DNA of 64,000 nucleotides from Leptolyngbya ohadii IS1. Lineage in GTDB: Bacteria; Cyanobacteriota; Cyanobacteriia; Elainellales; Elainellaceae. The DNA lies in contig NZ_NKFP01000006.1 in NCBI RefSeq assembly GCF_002215035.1, positions 2,103,419-2,167,418 on the forward strand, given 5' to 3'. Below, in pieces: positions 55,291 through 63,684 of this stretch. Numbering within the stretch: position 1 is the stretch's first letter; the number at the start of each line of letters is the position of its first letter. The notes beneath the pieces are model-generated. The model was not told the origin of the DNA and ran no database searches. It saw only the letters and a program-made list of their open reading frames with translations. Both the position numbers and the translations under genes were made by a program.

Positions 55291-55416
55291 TGGCTTTGAG
55301 CGTGAACGCTGGCAATCAACGGAATCTTAAGCTGAATCTTAAATAGACAGAATTACCCCAAAAAGAGGGGAAACGACCTCAGCATAGCGAATTTCGCGAA
55401 GGGCGGTCGCTCCTTC

Positions 55417-56151
55417 CTAAGGCATCCATTCCAGCCCAATCCCCACCCGACTATCCTTGCGCTGCGGAGCGTTCTGCTGCTGGACATCGGCGGAGAGGCG
55501 CAAATTTGGCGTGACGGCATAGCCTACAGAAACGGTCGTCAGTCCCACTTCGGAATCCGATCCGGGGGCAACCCAGCTCTGACTCACCACAATATCCGCT
55601 GCTCCGGTGCGCGACAGGGCAAGCATCAGCCGAAGTCCTACATTGACCCCATCCGTCGTCTCGCCGATCGCCTCAATATGCCGATATCCCACCGTTGGCG
55701 CAAGATTGACATAGCTGCCGAGCGGCAAAACGTAATAGTGTAAATCTGCTCCGTAGGATTCGATTGGGCGATCGAAGGCGGTCTGGTATTGGGCACTTAC
55801 GGTCAGGGGCGATCGTCCCAGAAAGACATCCTCCACGCCAATGAGAACTCCGGCTGCCTGTTCGCTGGCGGGATACTGGGAGTAGATCAGCCTCAGGCGG
55901 GTGCGAAAACTGGGGTCACTGCGAATCCGCGATCGCACGTCCGGCACTTCGTCGAGCCATCGCTGCAAAACGGGACTGTTTTCAATGGTTTCGGGATCTA
56001 AATCCAGGGAATTCTCAGTCGTAGGAACCGGACTTTCCGCAGGAGGGAGGGCAGGCTGAGCCTGAGCTGAAACCACACCTGCTAGGATGAACCCTATGCT
56101 TATTAGGGCACGACCCAGGGCACTATGAACGCCCACCTTCAGCGTTGACAT
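55417..56151 (-). CDS. Exported beta-rich hypothetical protein
   Basis: About 244 residues from ATG 56151; a start at 56190 or 56223 would overlap the divergent epimerase gene. A signal peptide is clear (GRALISIGFILAGVVSAQA ending at an AQAQP cleavage region). The mature part has beta-hairpin repeats (LTVSAQYQTAFDRPIESYGA, then VNVGLRLMLALSRTGAADIV), suggesting a small outer membrane barrel-like protein. Not a recognised family. Confidence 0.7.
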   Translation of the reverse strand: MSTLKVGVHSALGRALISIGFILAGVVSAQAQPALPPAESPVPTTENSLDLDPETIENSPVLQRWLDEVPDVRSRIRSDPSFRTRLRLIYSQYPASEQAAGVLIGVEDVFLGRSPLTVSAQYQTAFDRPIESYGADLHYYVLPLGSYVNLAPTVGYRHIEAIGETTDGVNVGLRLMLALSRTGAADIVVSQSWVAPGSDSEVGLTTVSVGYAVTPNLRLSADVQQQNAPQRKDSRVGIGLEWMP

Positions 56152-56188
56152 TTTCTGAGCTGTTTTTTGAGCTGCGATCGAAACCATC

Positions 56189-57175
56189 ATGCAAGTATTA
56201 GTGACTGGAGTTGCCGGATTCATAGGCTATCATCTCGCCGAACGGCTGTTGGCAGACGGCTTCACGGTTTACGGCATCGATAACCTGAACGAATACTACG
56301 ATGTCAACCTGAAGAAAGCGAGACTGGCAAGACTGACGGATCAACCCGGCTTTACGTTTCAGTTTCTCGACTTGAGCGATCGATCGGGGATGGCGGATCT
56401 GTTTCAGCAGCATCAGTTTGACTATGTGGTGAACCTGGCAGCGCAGGCAGGAGTTCGCTACTCGCTCAGCAATCCCTGGACCTATGTAGACAGCAACGTC
56501 ACGGGCTTCGTGAATTTGCTAGAGGGCTGTCGCCAGCAGAAAATCCGGCACGTCGTCTTTGCCTCCTCCAGTTCGGTCTACGGCATTAATCCCAAGGTGC
56601 CCTTTTCCACCAGCGACAATGTCGATCATCCCATTTCCCTCTACGCTGCAACGAAGAAGGCAAACGAGCTAATCGCCCACACCTACAGCCACCTTTACGG
56701 CATCCCCACGACCGGACTCCGCTTCTTCACGGTCTATGGAGCCTGGGGAAGACCGGATATGGCGTACTTCAAATTTGTGCAGGCGATCGAGTCGGGTCAG
56801 GCGATCGATGTCTACAACAACGGCGACATGAAGCGGGACTTCACCTACATTGACGACGTGATCGAGGGTGTGGTGCGCGTCATGCAAAAACCGCCGCAAT
56901 CTGGGGCTTCAGAAGAAATTAGCCAGGTTCCCTACAAGCTCTATAACATTGGCAACCATCAGCCCGTGTCGCTGCTCCGCTTTATCGAAGTCATTGAACA
57001 AAGCCTCGGCAAAACCGCCCAGAAGAACTTTCTGCCGATGCAGCCCGGAGACGTGCCCACCACCTACGCTGACGTAGAAGATCTGATGCGCGATGTAGGC
57101 TTCCAGCCCAGTACCCCGCTCGAAGTGGGCATCGATCGATTTGTGGCGTGGTATCGATCGTATTTTGGGGTTTAA
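56189..57175 (+). CDS. UDP-glucuronate 4-epimerase-like NAD-dependent epimerase
   Basis: 328 residues. NAD motif MQVLVTGVAGFIGYHLAERL (GxxGxxG), followed by YGIDNLNEYYDVNLKKARL, a signature of UDP-glucuronate 4-epimerases (GAE). Catalytic SSSSVYGINP plus YAATKKANE (Tyr-x3-Lys), with YGAWGRPDMAYFKFVQAI further on. It makes UDP-galacturonate for surface polysaccharides. Its end overlaps by 4 bp with the end of the convergent next gene. Confidence 0.93.
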   Translation: MQVLVTGVAGFIGYHLAERLLADGFTVYGIDNLNEYYDVNLKKARLARLTDQPGFTFQFLDLSDRSGMADLFQQHQFDYVVNLAAQAGVRYSLSNPWTYVDSNVTGFVNLLEGCRQQKIRHVVFASSSSVYGINPKVPFSTSDNVDHPISLYAATKKANELIAHTYSHLYGIPTTGLRFFTVYGAWGRPDMAYFKFVQAIESGQAIDVYNNGDMKRDFTYIDDVIEGVVRVMQKPPQSGASEEISQVPYKLYNIGNHQPVSLLRFIEVIEQSLGKTAQKNFLPMQPGDVPTTYADVEDLMRDVGFQPSTPLEVGIDRFVAWYRSYFGV

Positions 57176-57630
57176 TCTTCCCGGACGATCCGAATTTCCT
57201 CCGATCGCACCGCCACTTCTACCCGATCGCCGTACCCCAGTCCCTCAATGCGCGGCAAGATGAGTTCGATCGTGCCCAGATCTTGAAAGTGTCCCAATTT
57301 TGTCTCTGGACGCGGGTAATAGACCCAGCCGCCATAGCTGCGCGAATAGTAGGTGAGACGGCAGGGCGAAAAGGAAAAGTCTTCTGGCGCATGGTTCGGC
57401 GACCATTTGACTCCCTGGAATGTGTACTGCGGATTTCGTACCTCAAACAGGGCAGGACGGAGGGACACATTCAACGTGCCCGCATAGTAGCTCGACAGAT
57501 CCAAGCCTAATTCTTTAAAGAAAGGCATCTGCATTTCAAGACTGCCCCTGGGATAGGGACTGTCCTTCGATCGCCCCGACGCAATTTGATGTCCCGCAAC
57601 CACTACACCCGCCACCGTTTCCCAAGCCAT
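57172..57630 (-). CDS. Protein resembling archaeal CTP-dependent riboflavin kinase (DUF120 type)
   Basis: 152 residues. The overall pattern, VAGVVVAGHQIASGR at the start, then FFKELGLDLSSYYAGTLNVS (compare PYEGTLNLKL in MJ0056), and VYYPRPETKLGHFQDLGTIE followed by LILPRIEGLGYGDRVEVAV (compare IIEIIAPMKLR...LKDGDVIKI), follows the cradle-loop barrel of the DUF120 family. Archaeal members phosphorylate riboflavin with CTP; a bacterial one of this kind would be unusual. The glycine-rich nucleotide loop VSGLGEG is not conserved, so activity is uncertain. It converges on the epimerase with 4-bp overlapping ends. Confidence 0.5.
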   Translation of the reverse strand: MAWETVAGVVVAGHQIASGRSKDSPYPRGSLEMQMPFFKELGLDLSSYYAGTLNVSLRPALFEVRNPQYTFQGVKWSPNHAPEDFSFSPCRLTYYSRSYGGWVYYPRPETKLGHFQDLGTIELILPRIEGLGYGDRVEVAVRSEEIRIVRED

Positions 57631-57851
57631 TTTTCCTTCCCCGCTTTTATCCCGACAGTTCCAACTCGCTTCTAAAATTTCGCCATCAATAAAATTTTGG
57701 TTGCTAACAACAAGCTAAAGACAGACGATCGCTTAAATTTGCCGTGCTAGCCTTTGAGCAAAACTAGGTTTTCGGCTGTAGTTTTTGCTTCAGTTTTTGT
57801 TTCAATTCTCGCTTCATTTCACCCTACTTTTGCTTTCAGGAGGAATTTCCG

Positions 57852-58319
57852 ATGGTTCAAACGCCCCCACCCTCCATTTCCCCTAAACAAATGACCATTC
57901 TGCGGATCGCGACGGCAATGGCATGGTCAGACGGTGGACTCACCACTGAAGAAGTTAACGTCCTGCTCGATCGCCTCAGCCAACTCTTCGCCAGCAGCGA
58001 CCAACAGCAGCAGCTTCGCCAGGAACTCCAGGACTACATGATGCAAAACCTCCCCCTGGACGAACTCCTGCCCAAGCTACAGACTAACGAAGAAAAAGAA
58101 CTCGTCCTGCGCCTCGCCTACGAAGTGATTCGATCAAGTTCTCGCGTTCCCAGCGAAGACAAAATCAACCAGGAGGAAGCCTCCGCCTACCAGAAACTCG
58201 TCACTGCCCTCAACCTGCCGCCGGACAAGGTGAAGCAGATCGAGTCTGAGATTGAATCCGAAGATAAGAAGGATGATTTGATTGATTTGTTGACAGAGCG
58301 GCTGGGTGGGTTTGTTTGA
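57852..58319 (+). CDS. TerB-family protein
   Basis: 155 residues, all helical, with the TerB pattern ILRIATAMAWSDGGLTTEEV (acidic DGxxTxxE metal site) and a second half ELVLRLAYEVIRSSSRVPSE. AGGAGG sits 9 bp before the ATG, giving strong initiation. TerB proteins are tied to tellurite and envelope stress responses. No other ter gene is nearby. Confidence 0.85.
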   Translation: MVQTPPPSISPKQMTILRIATAMAWSDGGLTTEEVNVLLDRLSQLFASSDQQQQLRQELQDYMMQNLPLDELLPKLQTNEEKELVLRLAYEVIRSSSRVPSEDKINQEEASAYQKLVTALNLPPDKVKQIESEIESEDKKDDLIDLLTERLGGFV

Positions 58320-58512
58320 GGAGGAAGGGAAGAGGGGGAGCAAGGGAGAGGGGGGAGAGGGACGGAAATGGACTTCTATGGAATTTAAAAAGATAGGTTC
58401 ACCACACCGATCGCCCTACTCCCCACCGCTTCCTTATTGACTTGTCTAAATCCACTTGTCTTAACTTAACCTCCTCCCTTGCTTCCCTACTCCCTACTCC
58501 CTGCTCCTTTTC
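58320..58512. repeat. Purine/pyrimidine inverted arms between TerB and nadA
   Basis: A G/A-rich arm (58320-58362, containing GGGGGAGCAAGGGAGAGGGG) and a C/T-rich arm (58471-58507, containing CCTCCTCCCTTGCTTCCCTA, then a CCCTACT heptamer repeat) are inverted complements over about 17-20 bp, facing the stop codons of two convergent genes. It could fold as a long hairpin and end both transcripts. Confidence 0.6.
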
Positions 58513-59520
58513 TCAACTCATCTCCAGCATCCTCAAAATCGGACGCAGCGCCGCCTGCTGAATTTCTGGGGAGAGGCTGACTTCCGGCGATCGATTCTTC
58601 ATTGCCAGGTAGATTTTCTCTAGCGTGTTTAGCCTCATGTGGGGGCATTCGTTGCAGGCGCACTGATTTTGCGGCGGGGCAGGAATGAATTCCTTGTGGG
58701 GGGCGGCTTTTTGCATCTGGTGGATGATGCCGGGTTCGGTGACGACTATGAAACGATCGCTCTCACTCTTTAGCGCATAGTTGAGCAGAGCGGTCGTAGA
58801 GCCAATGTAGTCCGCGTGTTGCAGGACGACGGGTTCGCATTCGGGGTGGGCGATGACCTTTGCCTGGGGATGCTCCATTTTGAGCTGGATAATTTTCCGC
58901 TCCGAAAAGGTTTCATGCACCATACAGCTTCCCTGCCACAGCACCAGATCCCGTCCGGTTTGCTCCATCACGTAGCGTCCCAGGTTGCGATCGGGCGCAA
59001 AGATAATTGGCTGATCGGCGGGAATCTGCGAGACGATTTTCACAGCGTTTGAGCTGGTGCAGATGATGTCACTCATCGCCTTAATTTCTGCCGTGCAGTT
59101 AATGTAGGACACCACCAGATGATCTGGGTGCGCCGCCTTAAATCGGGCAAACTCTGCCGGAGGACAGCTATCTGCGAGGGAACAGCCTGCTTCCAGGTCA
59201 GGGAGCAGCACCAGCTTATCGGGATTGAGGATTTTTGCTGTCTCTGCCATGAAGTGAACCCCGGCAAAGACAATCACATCAGCGTTAGTTTTGGCAGCTT
59301 CCTGGGATAGCCCCAACGAGTCGCCCAGATAATCAGCAATGTCCTGAATATCCGGATCTTGGTAATAGTGCGCCAGGATGACTGCGTTTAGCTCCTGCTT
59401 GAGTGCTTGAATTGCACCCACGAGATCAAACGGAATGCGATCGGAATTTTGGTGAGAAAGTACAGTTGTAAACACGGGAAGTTCTGGGTCTAATCGGGGT
59501 CTTGCAACGGAAAAGCTCAC
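58513..59520 (-). CDS. nadA: Quinolinate synthase A
   Basis: 335 residues. The three cysteines for the 4Fe-4S cluster lie in [13 protein letters not shown], in [11 protein letters not shown], and in the C-terminal [34 protein letters not shown] is the characteristic entry. The enzyme condenses iminoaspartate with DHAP to give quinolinate for NAD. Oxygen-sensitive cluster. 100 bp downstream of the Ycf52-type GNAT on the same strand. Confidence 0.97.
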   Translation of the reverse strand: MSFSVARPRLDPELPVFTTVLSHQNSDRIPFDLVGAIQALKQELNAVILAHYYQDPDIQDIADYLGDSLGLSQEAAKTNADVIVFAGVHFMAETAKILNPDKLVLLPDLEAGCSLADSCPPAEFARFKAAHPDHLVVSYINCTAEIKAMSDIICTSSNAVKIVSQIPADQPIIFAPDRNLGRYVMEQTGRDLVLWQGSCMVHETFSERKIIQLKMEHPQAKVIAHPECEPVVLQHADYIGSTTALLNYALKSESDRFIVVTEPGIIHQMQKAAPHKEFIPAPPQNQCACNECPHMRLNTLEKIYLAMKNRSPEVSLSPEIQQAALRPILRMLEMS

Positions 59521-59620
59521 TCAGACAAGGAGTGATTGCTATTAATTATAGTTGTTTTTACCAAAAAGACCAGGGCAACCCTTGGCGATCGTTTCACGCT
59601 GCCGCCGCAGGCGGGTCGGC

Positions 59621-60136
59621 TTAGTCGGGATACCAGAACATTCCCTTAATGCCTTCCGGATCAGACATAAAGCCCAGACCCCGGTAGAAATCTACTACAT
59701 GGGGGTCGGCAAACAGCGTGATATTGCTGATGTCTTCGCTCCGCAGCTTTTTAATCATTTGCCGCATCAGCGCCTTGCCCAAACCTTTGCCCTGAAAGTC
59801 CGGGTGAACCACCACATCCCAGATTGTTGCGTTGAAGGCGTGGTCGGACGTGGCGCGGGCAAAGCCAACCAGCCGTTTCTGTGCGCCTCGCTGCTCCCAC
59901 ATGGAAACAACAAGGAAACTATGCTGAATTGCTTTTTTGACCTTACGCAGGGGACGACGAGACCAGCCCACCGCATCACAAAGTTCTTCGAGTTCGTACA
60001 GGTCGATTTCTCGATCGGTGCTAAAAAAAACGCGGGAATTGCCAACCATGACACCGGGCGTTCCCTGTCCTTCCGTTTCAGTGGGTTGTGATGAGGCAGC
60101 GTCAGAAGTGCTAAACAGGCTTTTCCAGAAACCCAT
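59621..60136 (-). CDS. GNAT acetyltransferase, Ycf52/NSI type
   Basis: 171 residues with a clean acetyl-CoA motif A ([20 protein letters not shown]) and motif B ([20 protein letters not shown]). The N-terminal [20 protein letters not shown] and [16 protein letters not shown] match Ycf52 of red algal plastids and plant NSI/GNAT2, which acetylates chloroplast proteins in light acclimation. The cyanobacterial enzyme is probably a general protein N-acetyltransferase. Confidence 0.88.
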   Translation of the reverse strand: MGFWKSLFSTSDAASSQPTETEGQGTPGVMVGNSRVFFSTDREIDLYELEELCDAVGWSRRPLRKVKKAIQHSFLVVSMWEQRGAQKRLVGFARATSDHAFNATIWDVVVHPDFQGKGLGKALMRQMIKKLRSEDISNITLFADPHVVDFYRGLGFMSDPEGIKGMFWYPD

Positions 60137-60401
60137 GTAGGCGCGGTGAAAGTAGTACAGGTTTGATCGCAGTAATAGTTAGTATAGTGCGTATCTCCAG
60201 ATTCCAAGCGTCCAGAGCGATCGCTCTGCAAAAATCTTCAGGAATCCGGGAACGCTGAAATGGGAAATTGGGCTGGGACGTTGCCGATCGATCTCTCGAT
60301 GCGGAGCTACGTCTCTGATTGGTGCATTTACGAATTCGTTGATTCCTGCGATCGTTGTTTTCAGTGATCGTTCTCTGTGATCCTTTCACTCACCAAACGG
60401 T

Positions 60402-61127
60402 ATGGCTCCGGGTCTAAAGTCGTCTACCCTCGAACTTCTCAAGCGATTTAATCGATCGTTTCCGCAGTTTTACGAGCAGTTTGTCAGCAGTGAAATCCAA
60501 CTTCAAAATCTGCGGCTGGCATACCAGCTATTCAAGACCCGGCAGGCAGTCATTGAAATCACCCCCGAAGGCAGCAAAAGTGCGCTTCATTTTGCCTACC
60601 GCAATCAGTCCTTCCTGCTGAGCGATATTTTTGGCGTACTGGCGGCATATGGTCTGACCATCCACGGTCTAAGTCTCTACGGGCAGATCGACCCTCCCAT
60701 GCTGGTGTTTATCAAGCTGGTGATTTCGCGGGGCGGCAGGGCACTCACGGACAAAACCGCCGAGAACGTCAGTCGGGCAATTCGCGAAACCCTGGCAGGA
60801 CGGTTTGAAGTCGAGGAAATGCTCGCAGTTGAGTTCAACCTGGACGCGGGCTTGGAGCAGGTCGAAACGGAATTCTATGTCGATCCGGTTTTCCATCTGC
60901 CTGCCCTGCTGATCGAAGCCGATAACCAGCCCGGACTCTTTTATAAAGTCATGTACGCCATCTGGCAGGAAGATCTCCTCGTGGTCAACGCAAACCTCCT
61001 GGTCTGGCGAGGACGCACCCGCCTAATTCTCTATTTACTAGGACCCAACGAAAGCCTGATTCCGGAATACCTGGGGCAGAAGATTGCGGAGGGGATGAAG
61101 CAGCGGTTATTGGGGAGGAGGTTTTAG
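60402..61127 (+). CDS. Double-ACT-domain protein (GlnD C-terminal-like)
   Basis: 241 residues. A helical N-terminus is followed by two ACT-like domains: about 62-115 (NQSFLLSDIFGVLAAYGLTI) and about 175-235 (LLIEADNQPGLFYKVMYAIW, the AD-x-PGL motif for ligand binding). The arrangement resembles the C-terminal half of the uridylyltransferase GlnD, without its catalytic parts. It may sense an amino acid or glutamine. It stands alone, followed by octamer repeats. Confidence 0.75.
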   Translation: MAPGLKSSTLELLKRFNRSFPQFYEQFVSSEIQLQNLRLAYQLFKTRQAVIEITPEGSKSALHFAYRNQSFLLSDIFGVLAAYGLTIHGLSLYGQIDPPMLVFIKLVISRGGRALTDKTAENVSRAIRETLAGRFEVEEMLAVEFNLDAGLEQVETEFYVDPVFHLPALLIEADNQPGLFYKVMYAIWQEDLLVVNANLLVWRGRTRLILYLLGPNESLIPEYLGQKIAEGMKQRLLGRRF

Positions 61128-61402
61128 GAGTGGATGAGTGGATGAGTGGATGAGTGGGTGTGATTTGCCTTTGGTAAAGTTGGGCGATCTGCCTTCGGTT
61201 GTGCGAAGCGATCGTCTTAGAGGGAGTCAACCAAGGAGTTTTAGGTAGGGACGCGAGCAACATTCCAGCCCTCAATTCCGCTGGGACATAAGCAAAACCC
61301 AAAAATATTCCTTACCCATCCACCCATCCACCCATCCACCCATCCACCCATCCACCCATCCACTCCCCACTCCCACTCCCCACTCCCCCCCAATATGCTT
61401 CA
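61128..61402. repeat. Octamer tandem arms in inverted orientation
   Basis: Directly after the stop of the ACT gene, GAGTGGAT repeats about four times (61128-61160). At 61315-61362 six copies of CCCATCCA run in the complementary orientation, followed by a heptamer CCCCACT tract (to about 61390) that ends just before the cobJ start. The two arms could pair over about 33 bp. There is no gene in between and no cobalamin riboswitch that I can recognise. Confidence 0.75.
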
Positions 61403-63394
61403 ATGGTTCGGTTAGCCTCTCCCCCTCAAACCGTGACTAATCGATCGCCTCTGCTCCAATCCTTTGCTCCGATCGCTGCTGTTGCTACAACGCCTCAAGC
61501 AATTCAGGCATTAAAACCCCTGTGGGAATCGGGTGAGGTGACGCTGTATGTTCCGAGTGAGCTGGCGGCGGAGACAGATTCGCCGTTTGTGAAGTCCTAC
61601 GGTGAGTCGCTGCGGGAAATGCTGCCGACACTGTGGCAGACCCATCAGGGATTTGTGTTTTACCTGGCGATCGGGGCAGTGGTGCGGCTGATTGCGCCTT
61701 TGCTGCAAGACAAAACTCGCGATCCGGCAGTGGTGGTGGTAGATGGTGCAAATCATGTAATCAGCCTAAGCGGAGGACATCAGGGAGGAGCCGATTGCCT
61801 GACGCGAACGATCGCAGCCTTGCTGGGGGCAGAGCCGATTTTGACGGGGGGCGCGAATGAGCTGGATTTGCCGGGAGTCGATGTGCTGGGGTTGCCCTTT
61901 GGCTGGCGGAAAGGCAACGGCAATTGGACAGGAGTAAGTGCAGCGGTGGCGCGGCTGGGGCGAGTGCAGGTGATCCAGGAAGCGGGGTCTACGCTGTGGC
62001 AGCAGCATCTTCCAATGGGGCATCCGTTTCTATTTAGTGAGGAGATTGAAGAGCGACCGGATGGGCGGATCTGGATCAGTCCGCTTCAGCGACGTTTTTC
62101 CCCGGAAGCGGATTATCCCAAGGTGCAGTGGCATCCGCGTGTGCTGTGGGTGGGGGTGGGCTGCGAACGGGGCACTTCCCGGCAGTTAATCGAATTTGCG
62201 ATTCAGGAAGTTTGTCGATCGGCGCATCTGGCAGAGGACGCGATCGCCGGAATTGCCACCATTGATATCAAATCGGACGAAGCAGGGATTCTAGAACTTT
62301 GTCGAGATCGCCAGTGGGCGCTGAAATGCTTTACGGCTGAGGAACTGCGATCGATCGAGGTGCCAACTCCCTCAGAAGTAGTGGAGGTGGAGGTGGGAAC
62401 CCCCAGCGTTTCGGAAGCGGCAGCAATTTGCGCCAGTCAGATTTTTTCTGATTTCTCTAATTCTATGGATTCTGCTGATTCTTCCCCAATCGATCGGCTG
62501 CGCGTCAGCAAAAAAATTGTGCGGCAAGAGGGGCAGCCCGGAGCCGTGACCGTGGCGATCGCCCAAGCAGAGCGGGAATATACCGGACGCACGGGGCAGC
62601 TTTGGCTAGTGGGCATTGGTCCCGGTGAGCTGAACCAGATTACTCCGGCGGCACAGGCAGCAATTTCCCAGGCGGATGCGGTGATTGGCTATAGCCTTTA
62701 TATGGATTTGGTGCGATCGCTGCTGCGTCCGGGGCAAATTGTGGAAACCCTGCCGATTACCCAGGAACGTCAGCGGGCAGAAAGGGCGATCGATTTGGCA
62801 AACTGGGGCTTAACTGTGGCGGTGATTTCCTCTGGGGACTGCGGCATCTATGGCATGGCGGGTCTGGTGCTGGAGCAGTTGCGATCGATTGGCTGGAACG
62901 GCAAAACGCCGGATGTGCGGGTATTTCCGGGTATTACAGCGCTTCAGTCCGTGGCTTCCAGAGTCGGTGCGCCTTTAATGCACGATTTCTGTGCGATTAG
63001 CCTCAGCGATTTGCTCACCCCCTGGCAGGTGATCGAACAGCGATTGGCAGCAGCGGCACAGGCGGATTTTGTCACGGCACTCTACAACCCCCGATCGCAG
63101 AGCCGAACTCAGCAAATGGCGATCGCTCAGCAAATCCTCCTGCAATATCGTGCCCCCGAAACCCCCGTTGCGATTGTGCGATCGGTCTATCGTCCGGAGG
63201 AGCAGATTCGGCTGACTACCCTGGGAGAATTGGACGTTGAGACGATCGATATGCTCACCACCGTTTTGATTGGCAATCGCAGCACTCGCCTGCACGAACA
63301 TTGGATGATTACGCCACGCGGTTATCTTGGATTTGGAGAGGCAGAGCCTTCAAGCAATCCCCAGGTGAATCCCCAGATAGATCCCCAGACATAG
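61403..63394 (+). CDS. cobJ: CbiG-CobJ fusion, precorrin-3B C17-methyltransferase
   Basis: 663 residues. The N-terminal half (about 40-335) is CbiG/CobE-like: FYLAIGAVVRLIAPLLQDKT, VISLSGGHQGGADCLTRTIA and VGVGCERGTSRQLIEFAIQE. A linker of about 60 residues leads to CobJ (about 400-645): LWLVGIGPGELNQITPAAQA, AVISSGDCGIYGMAGLVLEQ and FVTALYNPRSQSRTQQMAIA, with SAM-binding glycines. It contracts the corrin ring, with CbiG opening the delta-lactone in the cobalt-early (anaerobic) route. Fusions of this kind are normal in cyanobacteria. The start has no Shine-Dalgarno. Confidence 0.93.
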   Translation: MVRLASPPQTVTNRSPLLQSFAPIAAVATTPQAIQALKPLWESGEVTLYVPSELAAETDSPFVKSYGESLREMLPTLWQTHQGFVFYLAIGAVVRLIAPLLQDKTRDPAVVVVDGANHVISLSGGHQGGADCLTRTIAALLGAEPILTGGANELDLPGVDVLGLPFGWRKGNGNWTGVSAAVARLGRVQVIQEAGSTLWQQHLPMGHPFLFSEEIEERPDGRIWISPLQRRFSPEADYPKVQWHPRVLWVGVGCERGTSRQLIEFAIQEVCRSAHLAEDAIAGIATIDIKSDEAGILELCRDRQWALKCFTAEELRSIEVPTPSEVVEVEVGTPSVSEAAAICASQIFSDFSNSMDSADSSPIDRLRVSKKIVRQEGQPGAVTVAIAQAEREYTGRTGQLWLVGIGPGELNQITPAAQAAISQADAVIGYSLYMDLVRSLLRPGQIVETLPITQERQRAERAIDLANWGLTVAVISSGDCGIYGMAGLVLEQLRSIGWNGKTPDVRVFPGITALQSVASRVGAPLMHDFCAISLSDLLTPWQVIEQRLAAAAQADFVTALYNPRSQSRTQQMAIAQQILLQYRAPETPVAIVRSVYRPEEQIRLTTLGELDVETIDMLTTVLIGNRSTRLHEHWMITPRGYLGFGEAEPSSNPQVNPQIDPQT

Positions 63395-63684
63395 ATCCTC
63401 AGAGAAAAGAATCGAAATAATTCGGTGATTCGTCTTCAGCAAAGACTGCTACAATCCAGCCAGCCTTTTCGAGTCAACGTCTTTCCAGCGATCGGAATTC
63501 CCTGACGCAATTCGCCGTATTCGGGGAATCCTAGGGCTAGGATCGAGGCGGAAAACTCTTCATCTTTCTTTAGCTGATTTGCTTAACGGCTGGGATTTTG
63601 ACAGCTCGATCTGGACGGCTAGACTTCGACGGCTCCGTATTGACAGCACCGTATTGACAGCCATTGTTGACAGGAAGTAAACCC
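63395..63684. other. Intergenic region with palindrome and short direct repeats
   Basis: 290 bp. ATCCTAGGGCTAGGAT (63528-63543) is a near-perfect palindrome. From 63595 the phrases TTGACAGC, CGACGGCT and CGTATTGACAGC (twice, 63643-63662) recur close together. AGGAAG at 63672 is the ribosome site of the following gene. No gene. Confidence 0.5.

Noticed and set aside
61128..61402. Cobalamin riboswitch upstream of cobJ
   Set aside because: No conserved B12-box sequence; the spacer is made of tandem repeats.
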